Assembly (NCBI RefSeq): GCF_001025215.1
Contig: NZ_AP012330.1
Coordinates: 1,736,001-1,800,000 of the forward strand
DNA length: 64,000 bases
Reading direction: 5' to 3'
Source of the DNA: Bifidobacterium pseudocatenulatum DSM 20438 = JCM 1200 = LMG 10505
GTDB lineage: Bacteria; Actinomycetota; Actinomycetes; Actinomycetales; Bifidobacteriaceae
Shown one piece after another: positions 28,023-41,768 of this stretch (the first letter of the stretch is position 1; the number at the start of each line of letters is the position of its first letter). The notes below the pieces were generated by a model that was not told the origin of the DNA, did not search any database, and saw only the letters and a program-made list of their open reading frames with translations. A program made the translations under genes and the position numbers.

Positions 28023-30502
28023 GCACCACAGGACTTTCCACCCACAACACCAACACCGGCGACACCGGCCGCACCACCGGATTCGGCAACACCTTCACCG
28101 GAACCGGCACCGGCTCATGGGCCGACTCCACACACTCCGTCATCTGGATGTCACGAGACGGCAAATCACAGGCACTCCCCTACCTACGCCGGACACGCGC
28201 CTCGCAATACGCAAGCCTGCTCGTCGCAGCCCTACTCACCCTCGCCGCCGCCAGCAACCTCATCGACGTCTACGGATCGGCCACATCCTGGGCGCTCGCC
28301 GCCATTCCGGCCACCATCATCGGATCTCTCGTGGCGCTCGCAGGCACGGTTCCGGCACTTCGTCTCTGGTGGCAGATGCTGTTCATGGCCGTCGCCCAGC
28401 TGGTTGTCGGCCCTGTACTGTTCCTCAACGACACCACCATCGCCCATATTGTTCCGACCTTGCGCACGCTTACACAAGGCTGGATGAACATGCTCGGATC
28501 GTTCAAATTCATTCTGTCGGTCGAACCTCCTACCGGTACCGCCGATGGCTGTTTGCTGGCCGTATGGACCATCTGCCTGTGGTTCGCGCTACTGACCGGC
28601 ATTTTCGCAGTGACTGAAGATGGGCGATTCACCATGATCGCCATTATTCCCGTTACCGCCAATCTTGCGATTTGCGCGCTGCTCGGCTCATCTTCCGGCT
28701 ATTACCGCATGTTCGTAGGCACCATAATGGCGCTCATATTGGTGATTTGGATCAGCGCACGTTGGAAATTACTGGAATTGGGACGTTGGCTCAGTTCCGT
28801 CGTGATCGTGGTGCTTTCCGTCGCATTGGCTATTGGAGGATGCCTCGTCGTCGATCAGGACCGCACCATTCTGCGCGACCATTATGATCCGCCGCTTAGC
28901 CCGTACAATTACACCAGTCCGTTAAGCGGCATGCGCTCGTACATTACAAACAGTAAGGACGATGTGCTCCTCACCGTCGAAAACCTGCCCGCTGGATCAA
29001 GCGTGCGACTAGCGGTCATGGACCGTTTCGACGGCAACGTATGGAATCTGTCCGACTCCACCATGTCATCGGACTCCTCCAATTACCGACGTGTCGGCAC
29101 CTCCATCACCAACAATGCCGAAGGCAAGAAATTCACCGCCACATTCACCGTGGACAAAGGACTCAGCGACTACTGGCTGCCCATGGCCGGAGCCGCATCC
29201 AGCGTGACATTCGACAACAGCGAAAACTCCGACTCGTTCTACTACAACAGCGACACCATGTCGGCCATCTACCCCTCACGCACCTCCGAAGGTCTCACCT
29301 ACACGGAAACCGGCATCATGCCAACGGTTCCCACCGACAAACAGATCGCCAAAACAGACGCGGCCGCCATCAGCCAGCCAAAAGCCGAAGATGTGCCCGA
29401 CTGCGTGGACAAACTCGCCACAGCCATCGCCGGAGGCCAATCCAAAGGCGGCGAAGCGGCCCAGGCCTTAGCCGAAAAGCTCAAAGAATCCGGTTGGTTC
29501 TCACACGGATTAAGCGGCGACTACCCGTCAACCGCAGGCCACGGCAACTACCGCATCGACCAACTGCTCGCCGGAACGGCCATGGTCGGAGACAGTGAAC
29601 AATACGCCTCCGCCATGGCATTGATGGCACGCAGCCTAGGTCTTCCCAGCCGTGTGGTACTCGGATTCCTGCCAAAAGACGACGAAGGTGAAATCAGCGA
29701 AAGCCGCACCGAAGAACAAGGAACAACCACCATCACGAAATTCACCGGCAACGACGTGACCGCATGGGTGGAAATCAAACTGGACGGCTACGGTTGGGTG
29801 GCATTCTATCCAACGCCAAAGGAAACCAAAGTCCCCGACGAAAACCAGAACCTCACCCCACCGAATCCGCAAACCCTGGTACGCCAGCCCCCGGTACCAC
29901 TCACCGACCCGCTACGTGACGACACCCAGGCCAAAGGCAAGTCCTCAATCGGCGGAAGCATGGCCGACGAAACCTCAGCCAACCTGTTCTGGCAGCATTT
30001 CGGCAGAATCGCAAGAAAAGTAGCCATCTACGGAAGCCCTCTATGGACGCTGCTCATCATATGCGGTCTCCTGCTCGCCATCAAAGCGATCGCACTGGCA
30101 CGATCAAGAAAACACGGCAGCACGCAGCAGCGTGTGGCAGCCGGCTGGCAATCGGTCGCCGCGCTCGCACGGCAAAGCGGACTCGACATTCGAGGCACAC
30201 GCAGCGAACAGGCGGTTTCGATCGCGAATCAGATGGATATTTCCCGCGAGACCTTGCTCGCTTTGGGCGCGCAAGCCGATTACGCGGCCTTCTCCGGTAA
30301 TTTCGTCAACGAAGAGCATGTGCAGCAGTATTGGCGCGATATTGCACAGGAACGCAAGTACATGCTCAAGTCATTGCCGACGTTACGCCGATGGCGTGCC
30401 AAACTTTCGCTTGCCGACGTTTTCCACTTCCGCAGCAACCGCAGCGGGCGGAACAACGGCAGCGATCGGAAGCACAATCGTAAGAAAGGACGGGACTCAT
30501 GA
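28019..30502 (+). CDS. tgm: Transglutaminase-fold membrane protein, catalytic triad lost
   Basis: 827 residues. About six membrane helices at 65-280, a TgpA-type transglutaminase domain at about 440-600, and a last helix near 675-695 with a cytosolic tail. In active TgpA-type enzymes Cys, His and Asp are found in G-x-C-x-x-FA, HAWVE and FDPT contexts. Here these are GDSEQYA (Ser526), VTAWVE (Thr581) and FYPT (Tyr597), so none of the three is kept. The fold is recognisable from SLGLPSRVVLGF. It is therefore likely a non-enzymatic part of the MoxR/DUF58 complex. Start overlaps the DUF58 stop (ATGA), and its own stop overlaps the phosphatase start. Confidence 0.87.
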   Translation: MSTTGLSTHNTNTGDTGRTTGFGNTFTGTGTGSWADSTHSVIWMSRDGKSQALPYLRRTRASQYASLLVAALLTLAAASNLIDVYGSATSWALAAIPATIIGSLVALAGTVPALRLWWQMLFMAVAQLVVGPVLFLNDTTIAHIVPTLRTLTQGWMNMLGSFKFILSVEPPTGTADGCLLAVWTICLWFALLTGIFAVTEDGRFTMIAIIPVTANLAICALLGSSSGYYRMFVGTIMALILVIWISARWKLLELGRWLSSVVIVVLSVALAIGGCLVVDQDRTILRDHYDPPLSPYNYTSPLSGMRSYITNSKDDVLLTVENLPAGSSVRLAVMDRFDGNVWNLSDSTMSSDSSNYRRVGTSITNNAEGKKFTATFTVDKGLSDYWLPMAGAASSVTFDNSENSDSFYYNSDTMSAIYPSRTSEGLTYTETGIMPTVPTDKQIAKTDAAAISQPKAEDVPDCVDKLATAIAGGQSKGGEAAQALAEKLKESGWFSHGLSGDYPSTAGHGNYRIDQLLAGTAMVGDSEQYASAMALMARSLGLPSRVVLGFLPKDDEGEISESRTEEQGTTTITKFTGNDVTAWVEIKLDGYGWVAFYPTPKETKVPDENQNLTPPNPQTLVRQPPVPLTDPLRDDTQAKGKSSIGGSMADETSANLFWQHFGRIARKVAIYGSPLWTLLIICGLLLAIKAIALARSRKHGSTQQRVAAGWQSVAALARQSGLDIRGTRSEQAVSIANQMDISRETLLALGAQADYAAFSGNFVNEEHVQQYWRDIAQERKYMLKSLPTLRRWRAKLSLADVFHFRSNRSGRNNGSDRKHNRKKGRDS

Positions 30503-31374
30503 TCTTCCGTAGCATCGAGGCCGGCCTGAATAGCAATGTCGGGTGCAAAAGAAAAAACAACCAAGACAACGCTCTCGCCAGCCGTGGCGTATATGTCGTA
30601 TGCGATGGCATGGGCGGCGGCAAAGGCGGCGAGCGGGCCAGCGCACAGGTGGCGGCATGTTTCTCGCAGCTTGCCGAACAGCCGTCGCGCAACCGTACGT
30701 CCATCGAACATGCGTTGAGCCAATCGCAGCAACAGGTGCTCGAACTTGGCCAGGAGCTTGGCGGCATCGCCGGAACCACCATCACCGGCGTGGTGCTGCC
30801 GACTCGCGTTGAAGATAGCGTGCATGAACAAGCCATCGATGAGTACTGCTACGTCATCAATGTCGGAGATTCACGCACCTACCATATGCGCGCCGATGCG
30901 GAAGGCCATTGGATGGCGGAGTCGCTGACCCGGATCACACGTGACCATTCCGAACGGCAGAACGCCATCGACACCGGCGAAATGCTACCGGACGAGGCGA
31001 ACCGATGCATACCGCGCAATATCATCACCCAATGCGTCGGCGCTCCTGACGGCATTCAGCCGGACTGGTATGCGGCGCGCTCCACGGGACGTTTCATCAT
31101 CTGCTCGGATGGCCTGCACGCGCAGATCGATCGGGAACTGCTCGCCGATGTGGCAGCCTCATATGGCGATCCGCAAGTCGCCGCGGATATGCTGGTGCAG
31201 TCCGCGCTCGACGCGGGCGGCAACGACAACGTCACCGTGATTGTGCTTGATATATGCGGCAAATCATCGGATTATTCGGCAAATGACGATTGGAACGTCA
31301 GCAAAATCGACGATCACGAGGATATCGGCGATTTACAGGAAAGCACATTGCAAACGTTACGTGCCGTCCAATAA
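30499..31374 (+). CDS. prpC: PP2C-type serine/threonine phosphatase
   Basis: Metal-dependent phosphatase, 291 residues, soluble. Motifs in order: NQDN near residue 21, VCDGMGGGKGGE with the metal aspartate, GTTITGVVL, INVGDSRTYHM, FIICSDGLH, and the C-terminal GGNDNVTVIVLD. It is the natural partner of the kinase that heads the cluster, and its ATG overlaps the transglutaminase-like gene (ATGA). The gene is the last of the tight PFNA run; about 100 bp separate it from the next gene. Confidence 0.93.
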   Translation: MIFRSIEAGLNSNVGCKRKNNQDNALASRGVYVVCDGMGGGKGGERASAQVAACFSQLAEQPSRNRTSIEHALSQSQQQVLELGQELGGIAGTTITGVVLPTRVEDSVHEQAIDEYCYVINVGDSRTYHMRADAEGHWMAESLTRITRDHSERQNAIDTGEMLPDEANRCIPRNIITQCVGAPDGIQPDWYAARSTGRFIICSDGLHAQIDRELLADVAASYGDPQVAADMLVQSALDAGGNDNVTVIVLDICGKSSDYSANDDWNVSKIDDHEDIGDLQESTLQTLRAVQ

Positions 31375-31472
31375 TGCGCATGTTCTCGCAATGACAATCG
31401 TCAATAATCGGATTTGTCACGTTATATCAGCGTATTCAATACAATATTTACAGAACACGAGATAAGGAGATC

Positions 31473-32192
31473 ATGATGGTCGATTTCGATGCCGCGGTGG
31501 CGGCCGTGCAGGATCCGAACGCAGATCCCGTGTTTCTGGCGAAAATCGCTTACGAAAATCCGGAATTCGGCGCGAATGTGGTTGCCAATCCGCGTGCGTA
31601 CCCAGGCCTGAAGCGTTGGGTCGCCCAATTCGGCGATGAGCGCGCACGACAGCAGCTGGTCGCGATGGGGTGGCCGGTTCCGCAGGACGGAATCATGCAG
31701 CAGGAGGCCGAGACGGCTTCTGAACAGGCGCAATACCAGATGCCAAGCGAGCAGGCGCAATACCAGATGCCAAGCGAGCAGGTGCAATACCAGCAGCCGC
31801 AGCAATCATCGGAAGTGCAATATCAGGCGCAGCACCAGCCGCCGGCAACCCAGCAATGCCAGCCTGAACCGTTTGCGGCAACACCTGCATCGAATATGGC
31901 GAACGATGCTTCGACGGAATACGTCGACCCATATACCAACCCCGCAGACCTGTCTGAAGTGGCTGATTTTTCGCCGATTCAGCCGCAAGAGCCAGTCGCG
32001 TCGAATGCTGGTTTCACCGCGGAATTGGCCATGACCACGGAAGATCAGATGCTGATGGCTGAAATCGCAAGCAAAGCTCCGGAGCTGCACCCCTTCCTTG
32101 CGCGCAATCCGCATATCTACCCGGATCTGCTCAACTGGCTTGCCAGTCTCAATGATTCCGCCATCAACGCAGCCATCCGTCTGCGACGGTAA
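31473..32192 (+). CDS. Leucine-rich-repeat-variant (LRV) protein
   Basis: 239 residues, soluble. Two LRV-type segments, at the N-terminus (1-70) and the C-terminus (about 180-239), share the pattern DPVFLAKIAYENPEF ... NPRAYPGLKRWVAQ and MLMAEIASKAPEL ... NPHIYPDLLNWLASL. A Gln-rich linker between them contains SEQAQYQMP twice and SEQVQYQQP once. SD AAGGAG precedes the ATG pair at 31473/31476. It follows the PP2C gene on the same strand and is probably part of the same functional block; LRV pairs are repeated in several bifidobacterial proteins. No activity can be assigned. Confidence 0.75.
   Translation: MMVDFDAAVAAVQDPNADPVFLAKIAYENPEFGANVVANPRAYPGLKRWVAQFGDERARQQLVAMGWPVPQDGIMQQEAETASEQAQYQMPSEQAQYQMPSEQVQYQQPQQSSEVQYQAQHQPPATQQCQPEPFAATPASNMANDASTEYVDPYTNPADLSEVADFSPIQPQEPVASNAGFTAELAMTTEDQMLMAEIASKAPELHPFLARNPHIYPDLLNWLASLNDSAINAAIRLRR
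31723..31796. repeat. 27-bp in-frame tandem repeat in the LRV gene
   Basis: The unit GAGCAGGCGCAATACCAGATG + CCAAGC (27 bp, encoding SEQAQYQMP) occurs twice almost exactly, with a diverged third copy. Length variation between strains is likely. Confidence 0.8.
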
Positions 32193-32359
32193 CCCTTGGT
32201 AGAACTTGGCAAAAGCCCGACGAAAGCCGCCAAACAAGGCCTAATAAGGCCTAATAAAAGCCGCTTGCATTGGTAAGCTTTCGTACCATAATATGTTCGT
32301 TGCGCCGTCATCCTCATTTATGGATTGACGACGCAACATGTATCGCGGCGCGAAGGAAA
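32193..32359. other. Gap between convergent LRV and FHA genes
   Basis: Contains a doubled AGGCCTAATA (near 32235-32260) and an imperfect long hairpin (GTTGCGCCGTCA ... TGACGACGCAAC, about 32299-32339) that could stop transcription from either side. No gene seen. Confidence 0.5.
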
Positions 32360-33016
32360 TCAGCGCTGTTCGAAAGTGAAGAACTGGTCTCCGATACGCA
32401 CCGTGCAAGGCGCGTCAAGCTTCATCGGCTTGCGTTCGACCTTGATCTCCTCATTGCCTTGAATGATGTACGTGCCGTTGAGCGAACCGTAATCCTCGAT
32501 CCACAATACGCCATCCTGATCGAAGCTGATCGCCGCATGATTGCGTGAGATGGTGCGCGTCGGATCCTCCAACTTCACGAATTTCGCACCTTCCGGCACT
32601 TCAGCGGAAGGCTTGCGCCCCAGCAGCACACCCATATCGACGATCACTTCCTGGCCGGTCTGCTCGTTGTAAAGCACATACTCCAGCTTCGGCTGCTTCA
32701 TGGTGAACGCCGAAGACAGCACCGTGCCATCCCAGTCGATGTCATCATCGTCATTGACCGGTTCGACGTCGGACGGTTCCAGCGCTGCGGCAGCCTGTTC
32801 CACCGGCTGTATGTTCGCCGCATACGATTCCGCGGATTCCTGCACATTTTCCAATGCTTGGAATGCTTGGGATTCCGGTGATTCGTATGTTGGCTGCGAT
32901 GTTGGCTGCGACTGCGCAGCCTCCGCCATGGCGGGCTCAACGAGAGAAGACATTACTGTGGCATCATCGTCATACCAACCTGGTTCAGGTGGAGGCGGAT
33001 ATGGAAGAAAGCTCAT
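32360..33016 (-). CDS. FHA domain protein
   Basis: 218 residues. A Pro-rich and acidic, probably disordered first 110 residues (with a WYDDDATVM segment like kinase target sites), then an FHA domain with LLGRKPSAEVP, the core ISRNHAAI and GSLNGTY. FHA domains bind phosphothreonine, so it is the likely reader of the PFNA kinase. The frame is open to 33118. I chose ATG 33016 (MSFLPYPPP) because TACAAT lies exactly 6 nt upstream, the leaderless layout found at several genes here; ATG 33037 has neither SD nor -10. It runs opposite to the PFNA cluster and converges on the LRV gene. Confidence 0.85.
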   Translation of the reverse strand: MSFLPYPPPPEPGWYDDDATVMSSLVEPAMAEAAQSQPTSQPTYESPESQAFQALENVQESAESYAANIQPVEQAAAALEPSDVEPVNDDDDIDWDGTVLSSAFTMKQPKLEYVLYNEQTGQEVIVDMGVLLGRKPSAEVPEGAKFVKLEDPTRTISRNHAAISFDQDGVLWIEDYGSLNGTYIIQGNEEIKVERKPMKLDAPCTVRIGDQFFTFEQR

Positions 33017-33122
33017 ACCTTCATTGTAATTTGCCATGCGATTTTGCGATGAAGATATCCGCTCTGCAATACGTACGGTTCCGCAATAGGCTGACTGTTG
33101 TCGTAGGGATCGCAGCAACTGC

Positions 33123-33155
33123 AGTTCCGCATTAAAAATAGTTCCGCATTAAAAA
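33123..33155. repeat. Direct repeat upstream of FHA gene
   Basis: AGTTCCGCATTAAAAA occurs at 33123-33138 and 33140-33155, a 17-bp period. It sits between the rpoC terminator and the FHA promoter, so a regulator site is possible. Confidence 0.55.
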
Positions 33156-33187
33156 ATGGGGATCAGCTGTTTCCAGCCAATCCCCAT
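33150..33187 (-). terminator. Terminator of the rpoBC operon
   Basis: Minus-strand ATGGGGAT ... ATCCCCAT stem with an inner GGCTGG/CAGC pairing, followed by TTTTTT, about 55 bp after the rpoC stop. Confidence 0.85.
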
Positions 33188-33240
33188 TCATGTATTGAGA
33201 TGATTTCAGACGTTATGCCATTCCATCATCGCTTTTCGGA

Positions 33241-37254
<4,014 letters not shown>

Positions 37255-37301
37255 TCTATTGTCCTGTCTATCGATTCTTAATGCTTAATCACGTTTCATC
37301 A

Positions 37302-37339
37302 GGCTGGTCGCGCCGCGCTGTCAGGCAACGCGACCAGCC
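37302..37339 (-). promoter_or_regulatory. Hairpin between rpoB and rpoC
   Basis: Minus-strand GGCTGGTCGCG ... CGCGACCAGCC, a perfect 11-bp stem with no T-run after it. It may be an RNA processing or stability element rather than a terminator, since rpoC lies directly behind. Confidence 0.6.
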
Positions 37340-37345
37340 TTGGGA

Positions 37346-40300
37346 TCACTGGAATTCAGGTTCTTCCACAACCTGGTCTTCCTTGGCGGCCGCGTCAGGA
37401 CGTGCGCCAATGTTGAAGCCCAAATCGTCGGAGGAAGTAGACGGATCGTCGTCCTCGTCCTTCATGTCGATGGCCACGCCTTCGGCGTTGAGCACTTCGA
37501 CGTTCAGCGACAGGGACTGCATTTCCTTAAGCAGCACCTTGAAGGATTCCGGAATGCCTGCCGGCGGCAGGTTGTCGCCCTTCACGATGGCACCGTAGAC
37601 ACGCACGCGGCCGTCGACGTCATCGGACTTGGTGGTCATCATTTCATGCAGCGTGTAGGCGGCGCCATAGGCCTCGAGGGCCCACACTTCCATCTCGCCG
37701 AAACGCTGGCCACCGAACTGAGCCTTACCGCCCAACGGCTGCTGGGTGATCATGGAGTACGGGCCAGTGGAACGCGCGTGGATCTTGTCGTCGACCAGGT
37801 GGTGCAGCTTCAGCATGTACATGTAGCCAACGGAGATCGGCTTCGGATACGGTTCGCCGGTACGGCCGTCGAACAGCACAGCCTTGCCGTCGTCGCCGAC
37901 CAGCTTGTTGCCGTCGCGATCCGGAAGGGTGCAGGACAGCAGGCCCTTGATGGTTTCCGGACGAACGCCGTCGAACACCGGAGTTGCCACCGGAGTGCCC
38001 GGCTCGCCCTTTTCGGCGCCCTGCGGAATGTACTTCTTCCAAGCGGCTTCGGTATCCGGATCAAGGGAGATGTCCCAGCCGGCGTGCGCGATCCAGCCCA
38101 AGTGCAGTTCCAGCACCTGGCCAAGGTTCATTCGAGAAGGCACGCCCAGCGGGTTCAGCATGATGTCGACCGGAGTACCGTCGGCAAGGAACGGCATATC
38201 CTCTTCCGGCAGAATGCGGGAGATAACACCCTTGTTGCCGTGGCGGCCAGACAGCTTGTCGCCCTGGGTGATCTTACGATGCTGCGCGATGTAGACGCGG
38301 ATCATCTGGTTCACGCCGTTCGGCAGCTCGTCGCCGTCTTCCTCGGCATCCTCGCGAGTGATCTCCTTGACGGCGATCACCGTACCGGTTTCGCCGTGAG
38401 GCACGCGCAGCGAGGTGTCACGCACCTCGCGGCTCTTCTCGCCGAAGATGGCGCGGAGCAGACGCTCTTCCGGAGTCAGCTCGGTCTCGCCCTTCGGGGT
38501 GACCTTGCCCACCAGAATGTCGCCGGCTTCGACCTCGGCACCGATGCGAATGATGCCACGCTCGTCGAGGTTGGCCACCGCGTCCTCGCCGACGTTCGGC
38601 AGATCGCGGGTGATCTCTTCGGCACCCAGCTTGGTTTCGCGGGCGTCGATCTCATATTCCTCGATGTGGATGGAGCTCAGGGTGTCGTCCTGCACGAGAC
38701 GCTGGGAGATGATCACAGCATCCTCGTAGTTGTAGCCGTTCCACGGCATGAAGGCGATGAGCAGGTTCTTGCCCAGTGCCATTTCGCCCTTCTGGGTGGC
38801 CGGACCATCGGCAAGCACGGTACCGGCTTCCACACGTTCGCCGTCGTGGATCAGCGGAACCTGGTTGTAGCAGGTGGTCTGGTTGGAACGCAGGAACTTG
38901 GCCAGCTTGTAGGAGCTGGTGGTGCCGTCGTCGTTCATCACACGGATGATGTCGGCGGAAACATACGTCACCACACCCGGCTTCTCAGCCAGAATGACAT
39001 CGCCGGAATCGACGGCCGCACGCCATTCGGCACCGGTGCCCACCAGCGGGCGCTCGGATTCGATCAGCGGCACTGCCTGACGCTGCATGTTGGTACCCAT
39101 CAGCGCTCGGTGGCCCTCATCGTGCTCCAGGAACGGAATCAGGGAGGCGCCGACGGAAACCATCTGACGCGGGGAAACGTCCATGTAGTCAACGGAGCTG
39201 ACGGGCACATCGACTGCTTCTTCTTCGCCGACTCGGGCAAGAGCCTGCTTCTTGACGAAGTTGCCGTTCTCGTCGAGTTCCTGGTTGGCCTGTGCGATCA
39301 CGTGCTCGGCATCGCGGTCTGCGGTCATGTATTCGACCTCGTCGGTCACATGGCCGTTGATGACCTTACGGTACGGGGTCTCGATGAAGCCGAACGGATT
39401 GATGCGGCCGAAGGTTGCCAGAGAACCGATAAGACCGATGTTCGGACCTTCAGGAGATTCGATCGGGCACATACGGCCGAAGTGGGACGGGTGCACGTCT
39501 CGCACTTCCATGGATGCGCGGTCACGAGACAGACCGCCAGGGCCCAGAGCGGACAGACGACGCTTGTTGGTGACGCCTGCCAACGGGTTGTTCTGATCCA
39601 TGAACTGCGACAGCTGGGAAGTTCCGAAGAACTCCTTGATGGTGGCGTTCACCGGACGAATGTTGATCAGGGACTGCGGGGTGATGGCCTCCGGATCCTG
39701 GGTGGTCATACGTTCGCGGACCACACGCTCCATACGGCTCAGACCGGTACGCAGCTGGTTCTGGATCAGTTCGCCGACCTGGCGGATACGACGGTTGCCG
39801 AAATGATCGATATCGTCGACGTCCACGCGCAGATCCACATCCTGGCCGTCACGCTTGCCCGGGAACTTGGTGTCGCCGGCATGCAGGGTGACCAGGTACT
39901 TGATGGTGGAGATGATGTCTTCGCGAGACAGGCTGCGATCGTTGACATCCTTTTCCAGACCAAGCTTGCGGTTGATCTTGTAACGGCCAACGCGGGCCAG
40001 ATCGTAACGCTTGGTGTTGAAGTAGAAGGAATCCAGCAGGTTGCGGCCAGCTTCCGGCGTCGGGGTGTCGGCCGGGCGGATCTTGCGGTACAGATCGGTC
40101 AGAGCCTCGTCCTGGGTCTGCACGGTCTCCTTGGCAAGCGCGTCCATAACCAGCGGGTAATCCCTGAACGCATCGGCGATCTCATCCTTGGTCATGCCGA
40201 TGGCCATGAGGAACACGATGGCGGACTGCTTGCGCTTGCGATCCACGCGCACGCCAAGCACGTCACGCTTGTCGATCTCGAACTCAAGCCATGCGCCACG

Positions 40301-40906
40301 GCTCGGGATGATCTTCGCGCCGAAGACTTCCTTGTCGGAAGTGCGATCCTGGCTGCGGTCGAAGTACACGCCCGGAGAACGCACCAGCTGAGACACGATC
40401 ACTCGCTCGGTACCACCGATGATGAAGGTGCCGTGCGGGGTCTGCAGCGGGAAATCGCCCATGAACACGGTCTGGGACTTGATTTCGCCGGTGTCGCCGT
40501 TTTCGAATTCAGCGTTCACATACAGCGGCGCGGAGTAGGTGTAATCCTTCTCCTTGCACTCCTGCACGGTGTGGCGCGGTTCTTCGAAATACGGATCGGA
40601 GAAGGTCAGGCTCATGGTCTGAGCGAAGTTCTCGATCGGGGAGATCTCCTGGAAGACCTCATCAAGACCGGAGGTGTGGGGCACGGTGTTGGTGCCGTTC
40701 GCCAGATCCTCCTCGACACGCTTCTGCCAGCGCTCGTTGCCGATGAGCCAGTCGAAGCTGTCAGTCTGTACACCCAACAGGTAGGGTACATCAATGGGCT
40801 CGCGGATGGAGCCGAAGTTCACACGGTCCGACGCCTTGTGCAGATCAATATCGTGCTGGTCGGCGCGTGCGATGATGGTGGTGGTGTTCGTCGTAGCCTC
40901 AGCCAA
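37346..40906 (-). CDS. rpoB: RNA polymerase beta subunit
   Basis: Catalytic subunit of RNA polymerase, 1186 residues from a TTG start. The frame is open to an ATG at 40975, but the TTG at 40906 ([16 protein letters not shown]) has AAGGA 7 nt upstream and gives the usual bifidobacterial length. The rifampicin region is [25 protein letters not shown]. The residue matching E. coli His526 is Asn here (codon 39566-39568). Upstream 41 bp to the membrane-protein gene hold the promoter. Confidence 0.97.
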   Translation of the reverse strand: MAEATTNTTTIIARADQHDIDLHKASDRVNFGSIREPIDVPYLLGVQTDSFDWLIGNERWQKRVEEDLANGTNTVPHTSGLDEVFQEISPIENFAQTMSLTFSDPYFEEPRHTVQECKEKDYTYSAPLYVNAEFENGDTGEIKSQTVFMGDFPLQTPHGTFIIGGTERVIVSQLVRSPGVYFDRSQDRTSDKEVFGAKIIPSRGAWLEFEIDKRDVLGVRVDRKRKQSAIVFLMAIGMTKDEIADAFRDYPLVMDALAKETVQTQDEALTDLYRKIRPADTPTPEAGRNLLDSFYFNTKRYDLARVGRYKINRKLGLEKDVNDRSLSREDIISTIKYLVTLHAGDTKFPGKRDGQDVDLRVDVDDIDHFGNRRIRQVGELIQNQLRTGLSRMERVVRERMTTQDPEAITPQSLINIRPVNATIKEFFGTSQLSQFMDQNNPLAGVTNKRRLSALGPGGLSRDRASMEVRDVHPSHFGRMCPIESPEGPNIGLIGSLATFGRINPFGFIETPYRKVINGHVTDEVEYMTADRDAEHVIAQANQELDENGNFVKKQALARVGEEEAVDVPVSSVDYMDVSPRQMVSVGASLIPFLEHDEGHRALMGTNMQRQAVPLIESERPLVGTGAEWRAAVDSGDVILAEKPGVVTYVSADIIRVMNDDGTTSSYKLAKFLRSNQTTCYNQVPLIHDGERVEAGTVLADGPATQKGEMALGKNLLIAFMPWNGYNYEDAVIISQRLVQDDTLSSIHIEEYEIDARETKLGAEEITRDLPNVGEDAVANLDERGIIRIGAEVEAGDILVGKVTPKGETELTPEERLLRAIFGEKSREVRDTSLRVPHGETGTVIAVKEITREDAEEDGDELPNGVNQMIRVYIAQHRKITQGDKLSGRHGNKGVISRILPEEDMPFLADGTPVDIMLNPLGVPSRMNLGQVLELHLGWIAHAGWDISLDPDTEAAWKKYIPQGAEKGEPGTPVATPVFDGVRPETIKGLLSCTLPDRDGNKLVGDDGKAVLFDGRTGEPYPKPISVGYMYMLKLHHLVDDKIHARSTGPYSMITQQPLGGKAQFGGQRFGEMEVWALEAYGAAYTLHEMMTTKSDDVDGRVRVYGAIVKGDNLPPAGIPESFKVLLKEMQSLSLNVEVLNAEGVAIDMKDEDDDPSTSSDDLGFNIGARPDAAAKEDQVVEEPEFQ

Positions 40907-41069
40907 TGGACGTTCCTTATCGCTCGCTAAATCGTTTCGATATGTTTCCCCGGAAGCGCTCCCATTGGCCACCATATGCCTAGTACGCGGGCGCTTCTTC
41001 CTTGTCAGCGTGCCCGCTATATGACACGCATGTACGCAAAGTCATGAGAATAACATATCCTATAGATTT

Positions 41070-41717
41070 TTATTCAATAGTGACGCCGACCGGATCGGAC
41101 TTCGCTTTGGGATGCCCTTCAATCGAAAGCTGCGCCGAATACACGCCACGATCCACCTTCGGCAGGGTGGATTGATCCTCCACGCATTCGCTGCCAGTAC
41201 GCGTTCCCGGCCAGGTGATCGTCTGTCTGACCTCGTCGCCCTTCGCCAACAGACGATAGTCGGTGTCAACGGGGCACACATTCGACTTCCAAACCACATC
41301 ATCGCCCGATTTGATCGTCAACACCACGCTGGAAGCCGACACATCAACCAAGCAACCAACCTTGCTGGAACCGTCATATTTGACGTCCGTAGTGAAATCC
41401 ATCGAATCGCCCACACCGAAACTTGACGCCGCAGGAGTCAACGAAAGCGCGACATTGGACGCATCGCAATCCGGCACCCCGCTTTTCTTCTCCTTAGTCG
41501 GGGACGGCACTTCCTTACGGGAAATCGCATACACGTCCGCATGATGAATCTCACGATTCACCGCGACAATCCCCCTCGACAGGGAGTACAGGCAAAACAC
41601 CAGAAAAGAAATCAGCACTATCGCAGCGATGCCGACGACGATGCGACGGCGACGAAATATCGCCTGCTGTTTTTTCGAACGTTTCTTGCCGGATTTCGAG
41701 GACGTCTTCTGTGCCAT
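41070..41717 (-). CDS. Membrane-anchored protein of unknown function
   Basis: 215 residues. A Lys/Arg-rich head (KKRSKKQQAIFRRRR), one membrane helix (about 26-47), and an extracellular beta-rich domain with paired cysteines (VPDCDAS, VGCLVD, SNVCPVD, SECVED), including a DVVWKS segment. I recognise no family. I chose ATG 41717; an upstream ATG at 41747 is also in frame. TAGACT lies 8 nt before 41717 and no SD is seen, so it may be leaderless. Located between rpoB and mutY on the same strand. Confidence 0.65.
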   Translation of the reverse strand: MAQKTSSKSGKKRSKKQQAIFRRRRIVVGIAAIVLISFLVFCLYSLSRGIVAVNREIHHADVYAISRKEVPSPTKEKKSGVPDCDASNVALSLTPAASSFGVGDSMDFTTDVKYDGSSKVGCLVDVSASSVVLTIKSGDDVVWKSNVCPVDTDYRLLAKGDEVRQTITWPGTRTGSECVEDQSTLPKVDRGVYSAQLSIEGHPKAKSDPVGVTIE

Positions 41718-41768
41718 GATTTCACAGTCTAGCGTGCGCACATCCAAAGAACGTCGGCATTCTTCCTT

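Noticed and set aside
37340..40930. Very long plus-strand frame opposite rpoB
   Set aside because: Same reason; rpoB motifs are on the minus strand.
40907..40975. ATG start of rpoB 23 codons upstream
   Set aside because: TTG 40906 has AAGGA at 7 nt and gives the expected protein length.
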